Positions 9,438-20,796 of a stretch of 30,657 nt of DNA are shown piece by piece. The stretch covers positions 1 through 30,657 of the forward strand of contig SGPM01000321.1 of the NCBI GenBank assembly GCA_004802725.1, given 5' to 3'. Source of the stretch: Antrodiella citrinella (taxonomy: Eukaryota > Basidiomycota > Agaricomycetes > Polyporales > Steccherinaceae). Under the pieces are notes generated by a model that ran no database searches, was not told where the DNA came from, and saw nothing but the letters and a program-made list of their open reading frames with translations. Position numbers and translations under genes: made by a program. How positions within the stretch are numbered: the stretch's first letter is position 1; each line of letters begins with the position of its first letter.

Positions 9438-11224
9438 TCACTCCCCGACCATCACCTCGTCGACGTTTTCTTCAGGCGACGGCGCGTCTGGTACTCTTCT
9501 GACCCGTACGCTGTCTCATGGGAGGAGGCTATCTCCTACTATGCAGGCATTCCTTCTCAACCCGCTTTAATTTACCGCACGGGCAAGGAGCAGTGGTCCC
9601 CACTCAAAGGACCTGAGGCCTATCACCGTCTCAAGGAGCTTTGCGCAGTTCTCGCTCACCCGATTGTCGACATCATGGACGCTCATCAGGTTGGTCAGAA
9701 TCCATCATGTCGTAGCCAGAGTCTGCTAAATGAGATCTCTAGATTCTTTTCACGACGCTCGATGTTGTTCGTTTTAAGAAGGTCGACGAGGACGAAGAAG
9801 AGGACGAGGACGAAGAAGAGGACGAGGACGAAGAAGAGGGAAAGGCTAAGAAACCGGTCGTCGGTCCCGTCACCATTTGGATTGGCGTCGTCCCTGAGGC
9901 CTTGACCACCGCTACGGCTGCCCGCCGCGCGGCTCAGGACGTTCTATCCCTTCTCAGGGATCATCAGATCGCCGACGTCGAAGTCGAAGTCGAGTTCCGT
10001 GAGTCCGTCTACGAGCGCCAGGCCGGTTGGCAGCTTCACAAGCCTGTCGATGATCTAGACCCACTCGTCGATATTGTTGGGCCCCTCACCCCCGCCCTTG
10101 GCGTAGGCATCTCTACCAAGGCTTGGCCGATCTCTCAGGGGACTATGTCCCTCTACCTCGCAGAAGGTGGTAACAGAAATAGGCTCTTGGGCCTGACGTG
10201 TCGGCAGGTCCTCTTCTCAAGCAACGCCGTCGAGTATAATCACCGACCCGGTGCCCCTGCTACAAATGTCATCGTTCTTGGAACGAAAGGCTTCACTAAA
10301 CTCGTGACTTCAATCAAACTCAGAATTGGACGACACGGCATCGCGATTGAGCGCTGGAGGAGTCAGATTGCAGGGTTCGAGCTTAGGGAGCAGGGCGCCG
10401 ACGTCACCGACGCTGCAGAAGCTAGGTCAAGTCGTATTGAGACTCAGGGTTTGGTGGACAAGGCGGAGAGTGCGATAGATGCACTTTCACTATTTCTCAA
10501 GCAGGACTGGAGCAAGACCAATAACCGCGTCCTCTGCCATATCCTCCGCTCTCCAGCCATCACTGTTGGGGTCGGGGAGTGTCGTTTCACTGAGGATTAT
10601 GGTATTTTCCTGGTCAACCGCGAGAAGCTCGGCGGGGGCTTTCAGGGCAACAAGATGGATCTTGGTACGTTTTTGTTTATTCGACCAACCCAACCTGAAT
10701 GCTCAACATTAATGCTTAGGAACGAAGCTGGGTGCCGACGAATTCACGCTTAAATGTTACCCCCGCGGTGACGCCGACTGAAAATTCAGATATCCCAATG
10801 ATCGTCTGCTTCCCCTCAAGGGCATCATCAGCGACGATTTGATGCGTCGTCCCGATATGTGGGACTTGGCTCGCGACCCGTGCTTGTTAGTACTCAAGAA
10901 CGATAAGTAATACTGGCACCACCATCGGCCGCGCGAACGGCGTTTTCAGCATCGTGCGCGAGTATTTCGGGCCGTCCGTCCACCAGACTTCCATGGAGTG
11001 GGCGATAATCAACTACGACAGGCAAGTCGGAAGTCTTTTCGAGAGGCGGCGATTCTGGCGCTATCATCGCTGACATCCGCGGCCGTATCGGTGGCATGCT
11101 CACCGGCGGTACTGGCAAGACTGAGTCTTCCGACATGACCTATGCCACGCGGTTTTGGTGGCTCCTCCAACGTATCAAGGCCAACGGGTTCCTCAACGTG
11201 CACCTCAACGTTGCCGTCCCCTAG
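9438..11224 (+). pseudogene. decayed trypsin-fold-like fungal family protein
   Basis: Two introns are recognisable (9690-9742 and 10665-10719). The coding parts match a repetitive basidiomycete family I recall: SWEEAISYYAGIPSQPALIYRTG, an acidic linker, VTIWIGVVPEAL, VEVEFRESVYER, LGVGISTKAWP, RLLPLKGIISDDLMRRPDMWD, then GGDSGAIIADIRGRIGG and a SSDMTYATRFWWLL tail. The pattern LTCRxV...GDSG suggests a trypsin-like fold. Damage: the expected His in LTCRHV is Gln (10205-10207), a TGA interrupts GDAD-W-KFRYP at 10779-10781, an extra base near 10908 gives TAA, and a second +1 shift occurs near 11035-11041, before GDSG (11048-11059). The 5' start is not resolved; the left boundary is approximate. 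The nearby sequence has no N bases, so error is less likely than decay. Confidence 0.75.
9785..9838 (+). repeat. three 18-bp tandem repeats encoding acidic linker
   Basis: The unit GACGAGGACGAAGAAGAG is repeated three times without mismatch inside the decayed gene, encoding DEDEEE three times. Simple replication slippage in a Glu/Asp codon run explains it. Confidence 0.85.
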
Positions 11225-12354
11225 GTACTGTCTCGACGTCAGCGACGTCGACGGTGTATAGAGGGATCCTCACCCCCTTGCTGTAGCTTCTCGTTGTTTG
11301 GACCGTTGTAGTTTCACCGTGTACTGAATTCTCCCCTCTCCGCTCGTCTATACCTATCTGATACCCAGCATCCCCCCCAAATTCCCTTCCCTGACTCATC
11401 CGATTGCATCTGTACTGATATGGAGCATCATAGCACGCCCCAGCGGAATAGACACATTTGATGTTGTATAGTGGCCTAGGTCATCTGTACTACGAAGCAC
11501 CCCAGCTGTCAACTCCTGATCACGACTAGTAAGAACGATCGAGAGACCGCAAGATTGGGAGCAACGACGCTGACGCGTCTCGGGCTCTGCATATTTGGGC
11601 GTGACTCGGTGGATGATACTATATTGTACAACAAGATATTATAAGTATCCACAATATGCAAGTACTGTGATTGTGCATCTTAGATGTACGTGTCGGGCTG
11701 GAGTGCTGGAACTTGAAGGGTACCCAAATACGCCGACCGCTCTTGGTGGCGAATCCTGAGCCGCGGAAGCTTCTGGTTCAAGTTGGTGCCATCCTATTCC
11801 AACTAGCCGATAAGTACTCTTTTTTACTCTCGGACACGGCGGCAGAATCGCGAGACACCGAATCTGCCGACGATCACCATGCTATCGTAAGTCTGACAAC
11901 AAGGCAACGTAGCCAGTTTACTTGCCCTGCAATGTGATTTTCGAAAGTATTGCACCTACGGATGCCAAAAGTGAAGAGTTGTTACTGACCATCGCTTTCT
12001 TAGTCTCTGATCTGCTTTTGCCTCTTCGGTAAACGCGATGATTGGCCGCTTAGTAGAGACATTCTCTTCACATCTTACCACCGCCTAGATCACGTCTTGC
12101 CCACACTGGCAGAACACAAGGCGGGGACAATACCAAGTTCTTGTCTATTTCTTCACAATAGCCTGCACCGACGCCTGTCTGCTTCCGCGCCGTGTGCCAC
12201 TCAGCATGGGTCTGGCCATCGGATTTGTGATGCACTTTCGAGTCCCGAGTGGCTCACCGTCACAATCATGCGTGGCAAAGCCGTCTCGTCTCCTCCTGGT
12301 TGTCTTATTCTCCCACTTTGTCTCCTCCCGTCGTTTTCCCTCCTCTTTCCTGTG
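11225..12354. other. intergenic region, no gene seen
   Basis: About 1.1 kb with only short frames of low coding character, such as 11671-11937 on the plus strand. No splice-supported gene or repeat was recognised. Confidence 0.5.
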
Positions 12355-12360
12355 TATATA
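12355..12360 (+). promoter_or_regulatory. TATA box of the orphan gene at 12449
   Basis: TATATA in the context TGTGTATATAGGCC, 89 nt before the ATG, preceded by a long C/T-rich tract (about 12290-12350) typical of fungal promoters. Confidence 0.55.
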
Positions 12361-12448
12361 GGCCTTCTTGTCGTCCCGAAACCCACCAACATTCGTTTGG
12401 ATCTGCACTCACATATTCACCAACCACTCTCTCCCGACCACTGAACGC

Positions 12449-13226
12449 ATGTCTCACCACGCCACCGCCACCCTCTCTCAACATCCCGTCTTCCCTACGA
12501 GTCCACCCATCGTCACGAACTATTCTATCCTCACCTTCGCCCGCCCACCCATCTTGAAGCGCATGTCCGTTCCTCAAAAGTCCTGGCAGCCGCCTCAGAA
12601 ACGCAAGCTCAAGTACTGTGAGCCGCTCGAGCGCATCCACTTTGACCTTGTCGGTGCACATGCATCTTATGGCGTCCCGATCGCGCTGGTGACGAACCAA
12701 GGATGTCATCAACCTGTGGCGGCTATGGTGCAAGGCGCGGAGGACCTCGTGTGCGAGGGACTTGACACTCTCATTTTCCGCATTCTGGTGAGCCGGGTTT
12801 TGTGATACGAAGACGTGTACGGGGAGGGTCTGATACTGTTCATTTATTCTATTAGTGGCCGGGATACGAACATGTCGATTGGAATCGTCACCTCTCCCTT
12901 CCCGCGGGCCAAATCACGCGAGGGAAGCTCATGGAGCATATCATCGACTACCTCTTCGCCTATTTCACCGTGAGTCGCCCTTCTCATATGCCTTATCCTT
13001 TATACTCACCTCCTATACTATTCTGCAGACTATGAGTGCGACGCCGGTGAACGCTAGCAGAAAAGTATGGACGATTGGTTACAACCCCGGGCAATGGAGT
13101 ATGGAGAACATCATCCTATGTGGCGTGTACCCTGTCCACGGCAATGTCTTCCAGGCGGACTTGCAACTGTGTTTCCCCCATCAGGCGAAGGTGGACAGAG
13201 GCGATGGGCAGGATAGGTTGACGTAG
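12449..13226 (+). CDS. agaricomycete-specific protein of unknown function (WPGYEH family)
   Basis: Three exons (12449-12787, 12856-12969, 13029-13226) with 68- and 59-nt introns encode 216 aa. The motif WPGYEHVDWNRHLSLPAG, then ITRGKLMEHIIDYLFAYF and a C-terminal block ENIILCGVYPVHGNVFQADLQ, match a lineage-restricted family I remember from mushroom genomes, always without a known function. No signal peptide, membrane segment or enzyme motif is visible. The N-terminal 60 residues are Ser/Pro/Thr-rich and probably disordered. The ATG at 12449 is used because the open frame upstream contains no earlier ATG and the TATA box lies just before it. Confidence 0.8.
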
Positions 13227-13848
13227 TTGAGGGCTCTGTGTCGTTCGTTGCTGTTTTGCTGTTTTGCTTGCTACTTTGCTTTGATCTATAGGTCGCGTTG
13301 TATTCGCTTTGCTGGTTTGCTGTGCCTATACGCTTTCTATTCCCTGTATGCTTTGAACATTTGCTATGCTTTCCTCCCCTTCTTATCCCGACTTCCTACA
13401 TATTCATACTTATGAACTCATCACACATCGCTGACGCCACTCAGCCACGGTGACATCACTGCGCCAAAACTCTTATCACTGTTAGGCTCCTTGGCAGTGG
13501 CACTTCTTTCGGGAGCCCTGTAAACTTCAGACTTGCCGACACCTTGAAGCCTGAAGTCTACTTACGCCCTTGACAGCGAAGCTCCATCTATCCAGGGCCG
13601 TCGTTCACCACAGTGAGAACCAAAAGCCTCAAAGTCAACGTGACATCGGACAAGCGATCATCGCTCTTTTTTAACGTCTCCTGACACAGTCTTCAGGAAT
13701 TCAGCAGATGTCCGTCCAAATGAAACGTTGGAGAGATACCAATAATCCTGTGTCCGAGGTATAATGCTACAGATCTAGCTAGCCAGTGAATGTACCGAAA
13801 ACAAATGGAGGTGGGGTATGAACGACATGCAAAAACAATATGGCGACC
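13227..13848. other. intergenic between convergent genes
   Basis: Holds the 3' flanks of the orphan gene (+) and the G-alpha gene (-). The start is T-rich with repeated GCTTTGCT-like words. No gene or strong structure was recognised. Confidence 0.45.
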
Positions 13849-16123
13849 TCACATGAGATCGACTCTCCGAAGATTTGACCGTTGTATACCTTCCCGTACT
13901 GTTGAACAGATTTCTCAGTAAGGTGTACCGGTGAACGAGATTCAGAATACGTACCCGCAGCTACGGTAATCGCAGTCGCTTTTGTATCCTATACGCAGTC
14001 ATCGTAACATGAGTGACGAGGAGGTGATATATGAGCTAAAGACGTACCGTAACGGACGTGAAGAACGAGAAGAACTGCCGCTGCAGCGGTGAATGGCGCA
14101 TCGAGATATCCTTGAACTGTTGTCGTAGATCTACAATCACCAATTAATAACGTCTTTGGTTCAGTGCGCAGTGTGAAAGAGAAGGGTGAAGGACGCACAT
14201 TTCCCGACGGTCTTCGCATCGTTTGGACGGTCTCCATAACTGGAGATGTAATCCGCTACGCGTACACCACGATGAATCTTCTTCTGCAAGATATCACATT
14301 TATTTAGGAACTGTACGATGGTCAGTGGTCTGGAGAGGTGACACATGACATACGAAAAATCTCACTAAGATAAGTTGGACTGATCGCAGCACGTCGCTGC
14401 TCACGATTGTCTTCCACAAGATCAGACTGTCTTCCAAACGGTTCACGCGGGGGTCCTCCGCTAAGCGTTCATCGAAGCACGAGATGGGAGCGAGGAAGAT
14501 TATGGCGTTGAGCCCGGTGAAGTACGGTAGCCATGCTTGCCTCTGCACAAAACGCAGTGTTCGTGATTAGTTCAAGAGGTAGAAAAAAAGGAGCCAGTTC
14601 ACTCACGTTACTCTTCGCACCTCCAACATCATATATGATCCACTCTCTTCCAGGCTCCATCCCCAGAGGTCCCGTTCGCTTGATAGGGTCGGGGACACCG
14701 CTCTTTCTTGACCCGGTCTTCAGCAGTCCAGTGGCAATATTCTCCTTTTCAATCTTCTCCGATATGAACTGGTACTCTTGTACACCCATAGTGCGTAACC
14801 TGGCACGCACGACATCGTCCGACGTAGGTTCATACCGTAGTGTGGTTATGCGAGAGATATCATCCAGGTAGCTGCGTCAAACGTCAATCAGCATGAACAT
14901 GACTGCGATCCCCCCGGCGGAGAAAGATGGAATAAAAGGAATGGCGACTCACAACCCGCTCCTCTCGTCCATTCTCACCTTTCGTTTGCGCAGCAACGCA
15001 CGGACCCCTTCGTCTTCCCACAACGTCTGCATATCCGCGCCCAACTCGCACAGCACCTCCCGCACCTCTTCCACGTCCATCTCCTCCCTCTTCCGCCGTT
15101 TCCCCGCCTTCTTCCCCGCTGCGGCAGAAGCAGTCGACTGCAATGATGTGGCGGACGACGTCGAGATGCGCTCACGCACTTTCATCAACGCCGCGCGCCA
15201 GCCCGTCCGCGTCGTGATGGAGAACTCCTTGGGTTTCCGTGCGTTCGGACGCCAATTAGGTTCGTGTGGAGATCGAGAAGCGTCGGATGCGCCGCCGCCA
15301 CCGTAGGGTGAGTTGGGTGATGGCTCCGGAGCGCCGAGCGTGGCTTCCAGCGTATCCTGGACTTTCAGTAGTGGCGGGTGCAGGCGAGCGAGGAGTGCAG
15401 CGTGGGCCTGGGTGAGAACGAATTTGTTGTCGGTGGCACCTGATGTTTCAGATGCTTGGGTTCGTGGACGGGGCGGCGCCTTATCAGCAAGCTCCTCGGG
15501 CCATGCTGGAAGTGACGGAGACATGGGGGATCCCGGAGCTTCGTCAACACCTAGCTCTGATGCGGAGGCGTGGGGAGTCGAGACCGGAGTAAATTTGAAC
15601 TCGGGCTCTTCATCTACAGATGACGATCCGGCCATAGCCACCAGAGAAGATTGTGACTGCGGAACGTCAAGGGATGAAGACGATGAAGGGGACTGCTTTC
15701 TCGTGGCTTCTTTGGTGAGGATATCGAGGATAGTGAGGATAGATCTTGTGAGGTTCAAGTATACGACAGCCCTCCAGGAAGATAGCTCCTGTGCGAACGA
15801 GTTCGGCGCATATGCCATCTGGAAGTCTACATGCGCATTAATTCATCTCCCAGTCATGCAGCATATAACGAGGACGTACTTTTGATTGTCGTAGACTTTC
15901 CGCTCTCACTCTGTCCCAGCAACAGGACCTTGACTGTCCGCTTCTCCTTCTCCCATTTCCGCTGTTCATTCCGTTCCCTTCTAATGTCTTCGTCGATCTG
16001 TTCGCTTATGCGGCGAGCTTCCGTTTCGGCCTGCAGTCGTTGGGCGCGCGACGCAGGCGATTCGTTGGGTGGTGGAGCAAGGAGAATGGCTAGGGGATCC
16101 GGCGTGTCCAAAGAGACCGACAT
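13849..16123 (-). CDS. heterotrimeric G-protein alpha subunit, long divergent form
   Basis: Eight exons (16123-15880, 15826-14953, 14871-14607, 14542-14366, 14310-14199, 14130-14048, 13988-13955, 13898-13849) with 53-81 nt introns encode 612 aa; canonical G-alpha has about 350. Seen: P-loop GQSESGKST (70-78), NFQMAY, switch-I-like RLRTMG with the Arg and Thr conserved, G3 DVGGA (454-458), NKCD (523-526), a G5-like TSVTDTKAT (582-590) and the C-terminal NLRRVDLM. About 150 Ser/Pro-rich residues are inserted in the helical domain. The catalytic Gln of DVGGQ is Ala458 and the third P-loop residue is Ser rather than Gly. The N-terminal myristoylation Gly is absent, as is the pertussis-site Cys. 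It belongs to the expanded basidiomycete G-alpha group rather than the conserved Gpa1-type signallers. The upstream receptor is unknown. Confidence 0.93.
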
Positions 16124-18532
16124 AGAGACAAAAGCTTGGGGATTCGAAGTGATACGGCCATCAACACTTGGTGGTGTTATGTAGGTGTGAGAGTCAAGAC
16201 CGATACGACACGGTGAGAACGAGGTAAGGGGAACAACCGACTGCTGACACGCCTTCTTGATGGGGTCGATGGCAGTGTCAAACGTCCCAATAGAGTTATG
16301 GGAACTGAAGCCGTGCCGTCATGGAATGGAGAATCGCGCAAAAGATACCGACCGTGAACCTGCGTTCGCTGCCACTCGCAGGTGTTTATACGGAGAAGAC
16401 GCCCTGAGAAAAGAGAAATAGCCCTGGGGTAAAAGAATTCTGAAGCGACAGCTTTCAGCTGAGATAAAGAGAATCGAACATGTGAACACACTTACCATTC
16501 GTGGCCAGTTTCCTTCCCCCAGAGCGGCGCCACAATGCCTTTACGGTGAGCCGGTCTGTCACTCTATACGTCCTGAAGGCCAACGCTCTCATGGAATGCT
16601 GTTCTGAGAAGTGGCTTTTGCCAGCGTCGCGGGAGTGCCTCATGCCAAATCGCCTGATGTGGCTAGTGCGCAGTTACAAGCGCCCCGTCGATGCGTTCCT
16701 TGGCATTATCACCGGACGTTGTTTGCCGTAAGACCTTGATAACCTGTGTGATGGAGATCGTCGCAGAACTGATTTCGAGGATTTCTCGGGGAGAGGACAA
16801 TGGACTCGGAATAAGATTCAGTCCTCCTCCGACTGGAGTCAAAATCTTCCTCAACACTCTTCCCACACAACACGCAATGTAGGGATGTCTTCTCACCAGC
16901 CTTCACGAAGACACGGAATGTACACACGTCTGTTTTTCACCTGTTCCTGGCGCGTGCCACAAGAGTTGAAACATATGAACATTGCAGGAGCAGAAGACGT
17001 ACTTACGACAGAAAGACCCACTACTTTCACCATAAACCATAAACACTCCGACATCCAGCTAAGTCCGTAGTCATGTAAGTACCCTTGCGTGGCATCCTTC
17101 CCAGGCGCATCGAACCATTCTTGCTTGTTTGACCTCGGATTTCCCATAGTGTCGCATGCTACGCTGCAGCTATCAGCATGGTGTATCCCATACGTAGGAT
17201 CGGATATTCACGGAGATGGCAGGAAGAAATGAAGCAGGGTTGATGAAGGAACACCATCAGAGAATCAGCGAACGACTCAAATCAACATGACTCGGACGAG
17301 CGCAACACTCACCGCCCGTACGAATTCCGTGGGCGCAAGACAGCAAGAACGAGGGTTGGTCGTGGTCTACCAGACACCTTCGGGCCGAGGACATAGCCGC
17401 CAAATCAGGCAACCTCGTGGAAGCCCTTGCATAGCAGATGCAAACAAGAAAACCGGCGGTTCGGCTTGTTTCCGCCTTGTGGTCCAGCAACGTGCAGGCA
17501 TGATTCTATCATGGTATCTATTGGTTACTATTGCGGCGTTGTGGTGGCAATCTATCAAATGGTCAAGCTGAAACACCATCGTGCCCTCCACATTGTGTGC
17601 CACAGGTCGCGTCGATGTACTACTCATTGTAACTACTAGAACACCACACAGCGCTCCGAGTCGCTCGCTCAATGTCAACGGCTGTCAGTGGCTTCAACGG
17701 TATCGGTAGTATGTACGCATACAATCCCTTGCATCGGTAGTTGTGGTGTACTTATCTGTGCGGGCACCAGAGCATCCTGTAAAGAGGCTTCAGATCACCC
17801 AAAGCAAAGCGTTCATTACGTCGCCTTCTGACGAAAGAACCCGAAGTGACAGTCAAGCCGGCGGGTCAGCCTTTTCAAATTGAGCAGAGGAACGCTCGAT
17901 TGACGTATAAGATGAAGTCATTACATGTGCATGCCACAAGAGAACAAAACGCAACTTAGTAAGTCGCATACGTCCGACGCCCAGTTCAAACTCCGTTTGA
18001 CCCTTGCAGGCTGTAACAAATCCTGCGGTACCAACGGAGCGACGCATGTTAGGTTCTGTGTCGGCGTTGTTAAGTCCTGGGTCCGCGCCGGAGGTGAGTC
18101 ATTATGATCTGCATGGACGAAAATCCGCGGAGCCAACACCTGCGGACTGCGATCCTGTTACAACATGTCAGATTTGCGCATCCCAAGACGAGATTGCTTC
18201 AGACTGTGCCAGCACCCCCGAGAGAGCTTGCGAAGCGAAGAAGCAATGACCAGGAGAGGCAAGGAACCCACAGAAGCAACAGTGACTCGGTTTGTGTAGC
18301 ACGCAGGTGACACCGGTTTCCCCTATCAACGCGACAGATTGCATGTTTGGACTTATCCAAGTTATTGTAGCAATGCAAGACGCTATACATAAGCAAAAAG
18401 GTCCGTTCAAACAGGATGTACATGGGGTACTCAATAAGGATTCAGACATTTTCGACTGCGTCTTCCAGCCCGACGTCCAAAGGGCGTCCGACTGAAAAGG
18501 GTATCGGTCGACCAAAATGGGTCTTCAACGTC
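16124..18532. other. long region between G-alpha and dipeptidase genes
   Basis: About 2.4 kb containing the G-alpha promoter and one weak minus-strand spliced candidate (16663-17147). The rest shows only short overlapping frames on both strands and no recognisable family, RNA or repeat. Confidence 0.4.
16663..17147 (-). CDS. possible spliced gene of unknown function
   Basis: Starting at the ATG at 17147, a frame can be followed through two plausible introns: one with a GTACGT donor (GTAAGTACGTC context) and AAAAACAG acceptor, and one with a GTGAGA donor and GACTCCAG acceptor. It ends with a helical-looking stretch that includes LEISSATISITQVIKVLRQ and stops TAG at 16665-16663. A further open stretch (16643-16493) ends at a GTAAGTG donor, so the 3' end may extend. 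I recognise no domain; exon choices are not unique. It may be a lineage-specific gene or chance. Confidence 0.25.
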
Positions 18533-20447
18533 TCAAAACTCTGCCCGACGCCTCGGGATGTCCGGCCTCTTGTCATACAGCGCGTAGCTTGGTTCAGTGC
18601 CGAGCTGCTGCAGCTCCTTCGCGACACGCTCTGCGCCGTCCATGATACGAAGCAGATTCCTGCCCGTTAAGCCCGCAAGTTCAAACCGTGTCCATCCACG
18701 CTTGTACAACTCCGCAATCTGGGAATCACAAAGTAAGATAAGGATGTGAGCAAGCTCACAGTATGCCGACGTACCAAAGCCGGGTATTTCGAAACATCTT
18801 CAAGACCCACAGGAACGTCCCCGATGCCGTCAAAGTCGCTTCCGATTCCAACGCTGTATGGCATGGTGATCACATCAGCAAAAAAAGCAACTTAAAATAT
18901 ATCAGGAGAAGACGTACTGCTGCTTTCCAGCAATCTTAGCAATGTGATCAACGTGATCCGCGACGCTTACGATAGTTGCGTTACCGGGTGCTGCTACGAA
19001 GAACGGCGCAAAGTTGACCATGACCACGGCGTCGGTCTTGTTAGTCTCCGTGCCGACCATCGCGAGGATGTCGTCTGGAACATTGCGCGGGACATCATGA
19101 ATGGCACGGGCAGAGGAGTGGGACCAAATAACGGGAGCCTGGAATGCAATTCATGTCTGGTCAGCGATACGAGAAGTGCTACGCATGCGTCAAGAGTTAC
19201 CGACCTGAGAGACTCGCAATGCCTGGCGAGCAGTGTCGTCAGAAGTATGGCTAAGATCGACTAATACTCCGACCCTGTTCATCTCTCCTACAAGGGATAC
19301 ACCAAGAGGGCTGACCACATCGTCCTGAAATCAGGATAATCTGCAGCCTTAAGTATCGTCTTGTGAGCGCACCTGAGACCTCCCCATTTCGGAACCTTTC
19401 CGGGTTCCATGCCGCACGAGTCCGCGAATGCATTGTGGCAGACATGCGTGAGGGTCACGTAGCGGACGCCGAGAGCCTGGAACTGCCTGAGGGCAGCAAT
19501 AGAATTACCTAGCTGGTGTGCTCTGTGACAAGAGTCAGAATGCTGCAGTTCCTGGGTAGAATGAGATGGCTCACCCCTCAATACCAATGAGACTGGCAAT
19601 CTTGCCTCGACTAATCGTAGACTTGACATCCTTGGAAGTGAGCGAGAGCTCAAACGTCTGTACAAACTTGAAGTCAATGATGGTAAATAGCACAATGCGC
19701 AGCAGTACACACATTGGGGTATCGGTCAATAAGCAACTTGGCAATATCAATCTGTTCAAGGGTATCTCTAATATAATGCAGTCAGGATGGAAAGCGAATG
19801 AGGGGTAATGCTTAGACGTACCGGACGCGCCAGGTAGAATTGAGGAAGTCATCTCCCTCGAGCTCAGGATCGGCACATCCTACATAGGCAGACCTACGGA
19901 CATATAAGTGTTAGAGAACGTTGTATGCGCGTTTTCAAACTCACTCACCAGAAGAAACCGCCAACCTGACCCTTACGAAGCCGGGGGATATCGACATGTG
20001 CCGGCATCTCCTTCCTCAGGTCGAATGCGGACGCGTTGTTGGCATACAGCTCCCTCACAAGGATCGGAAGATCTGTCAGTAAGATGGTTTGCATTAGCAT
20101 ATCCAGATTCCCCCCTCTCTCTAGACATACCAATGTGTCCATCCTGTGCAATTTTCAAAAGCTGATCAGGACATGCTGTGCGGTCAAAGACCAAATTGAA
20201 CTCGTACAATGACCGGTGCAGTCTCCAAGATACGTTTTGCAGCCTTTGCCGGATCCTTTGGTAGCCCTCCAACAATTTCACCCACATCCTCCCAGAATAA
20301 ACTGAGGAGAACGACACCAACGACGAAGATCAAAGTCAGGACTGCATAGATAGTCGCGCGTATGGTTGGGTTGCTTGATTTGGGCCGCTCAAGGGAGGGA
20401 CCTCCCAAGAGAGGAGCTTGCTCGCCGTTTGTCGGTGGGGAAGACAT
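18533..20447 (-). CDS. membrane dipeptidase (renal dipeptidase family, M19)
   Basis: Eleven exons encode 442 aa: 20447-20208, 20143-20131, 20072-19949, 19893-19822, 19767-19713, 19657-19575, 19522-19373, 19310-19205, 19138-18918, 18853-18775, 18718-18533. An N-terminal cytosolic tail and one transmembrane helix (about 31-52) make it a type II membrane protein. The zinc-dipeptidase signature is complete: DGHIDLP (His83, Asp85), GIEGAHQLGNS (Glu195, bridging ligand), [24 protein letters not shown] (His288) and GSDFDG. It would hydrolyse dipeptides outside the cell or in a compartment lumen. Exon 2 is only 13 nt and carries DGHI plus the first base of the Asp85 codon. Frame is kept at every junction. 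Position 20447 is the first ATG before the tail; the open frame extends upstream and an earlier start is less likely. Confidence 0.94.
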
Positions 20448-20796
20448 AACCCGACGCTGTCTGAACCGATGGCGACGAGGAAATGAACGACGACGACAAG
20501 ATAGGCAGACAAGATTGAGCACGTCCAGTACGCGAGAAAAGACGTTATCGCTGACGTCAGCCCTGATGACACTCGCAAAGCAATCGCGTCGATAAAACGC
20601 GTATACGGAACAGTTTATGTGGTACAGATCCTCTCGAGTCTCAATAAGGTGGGTATGAGAGCGGCGACAGCCACGAAAATCTATGTAAATACAGTAGAAC
20701 TTGTGGGAGATACATTTCTACGTTGTAGCAGTGAGTGTGACTTAGGAGGCCATGGTCGCGTCTGCGAGGAATTGGTAGGACGAAAATATGCAGATA
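20448..20796. other. gap between dipeptidase start and HAD gene end
   Basis: About 350 bp that must hold the dipeptidase promoter and the 3' flank of the HAD gene, both on the minus strand. No TATA box or structure stands out. Confidence 0.4.

Noticed and set aside
11671..11937. 88-codon plus-strand frame
   Set aside because: No recognisable family and no supporting signals in a non-coding gap.
15313..15885. 190-codon plus-strand frame and neighbours at 14533-15306
   Set aside because: These mirror the G-alpha coding strand and its low-complexity insert.
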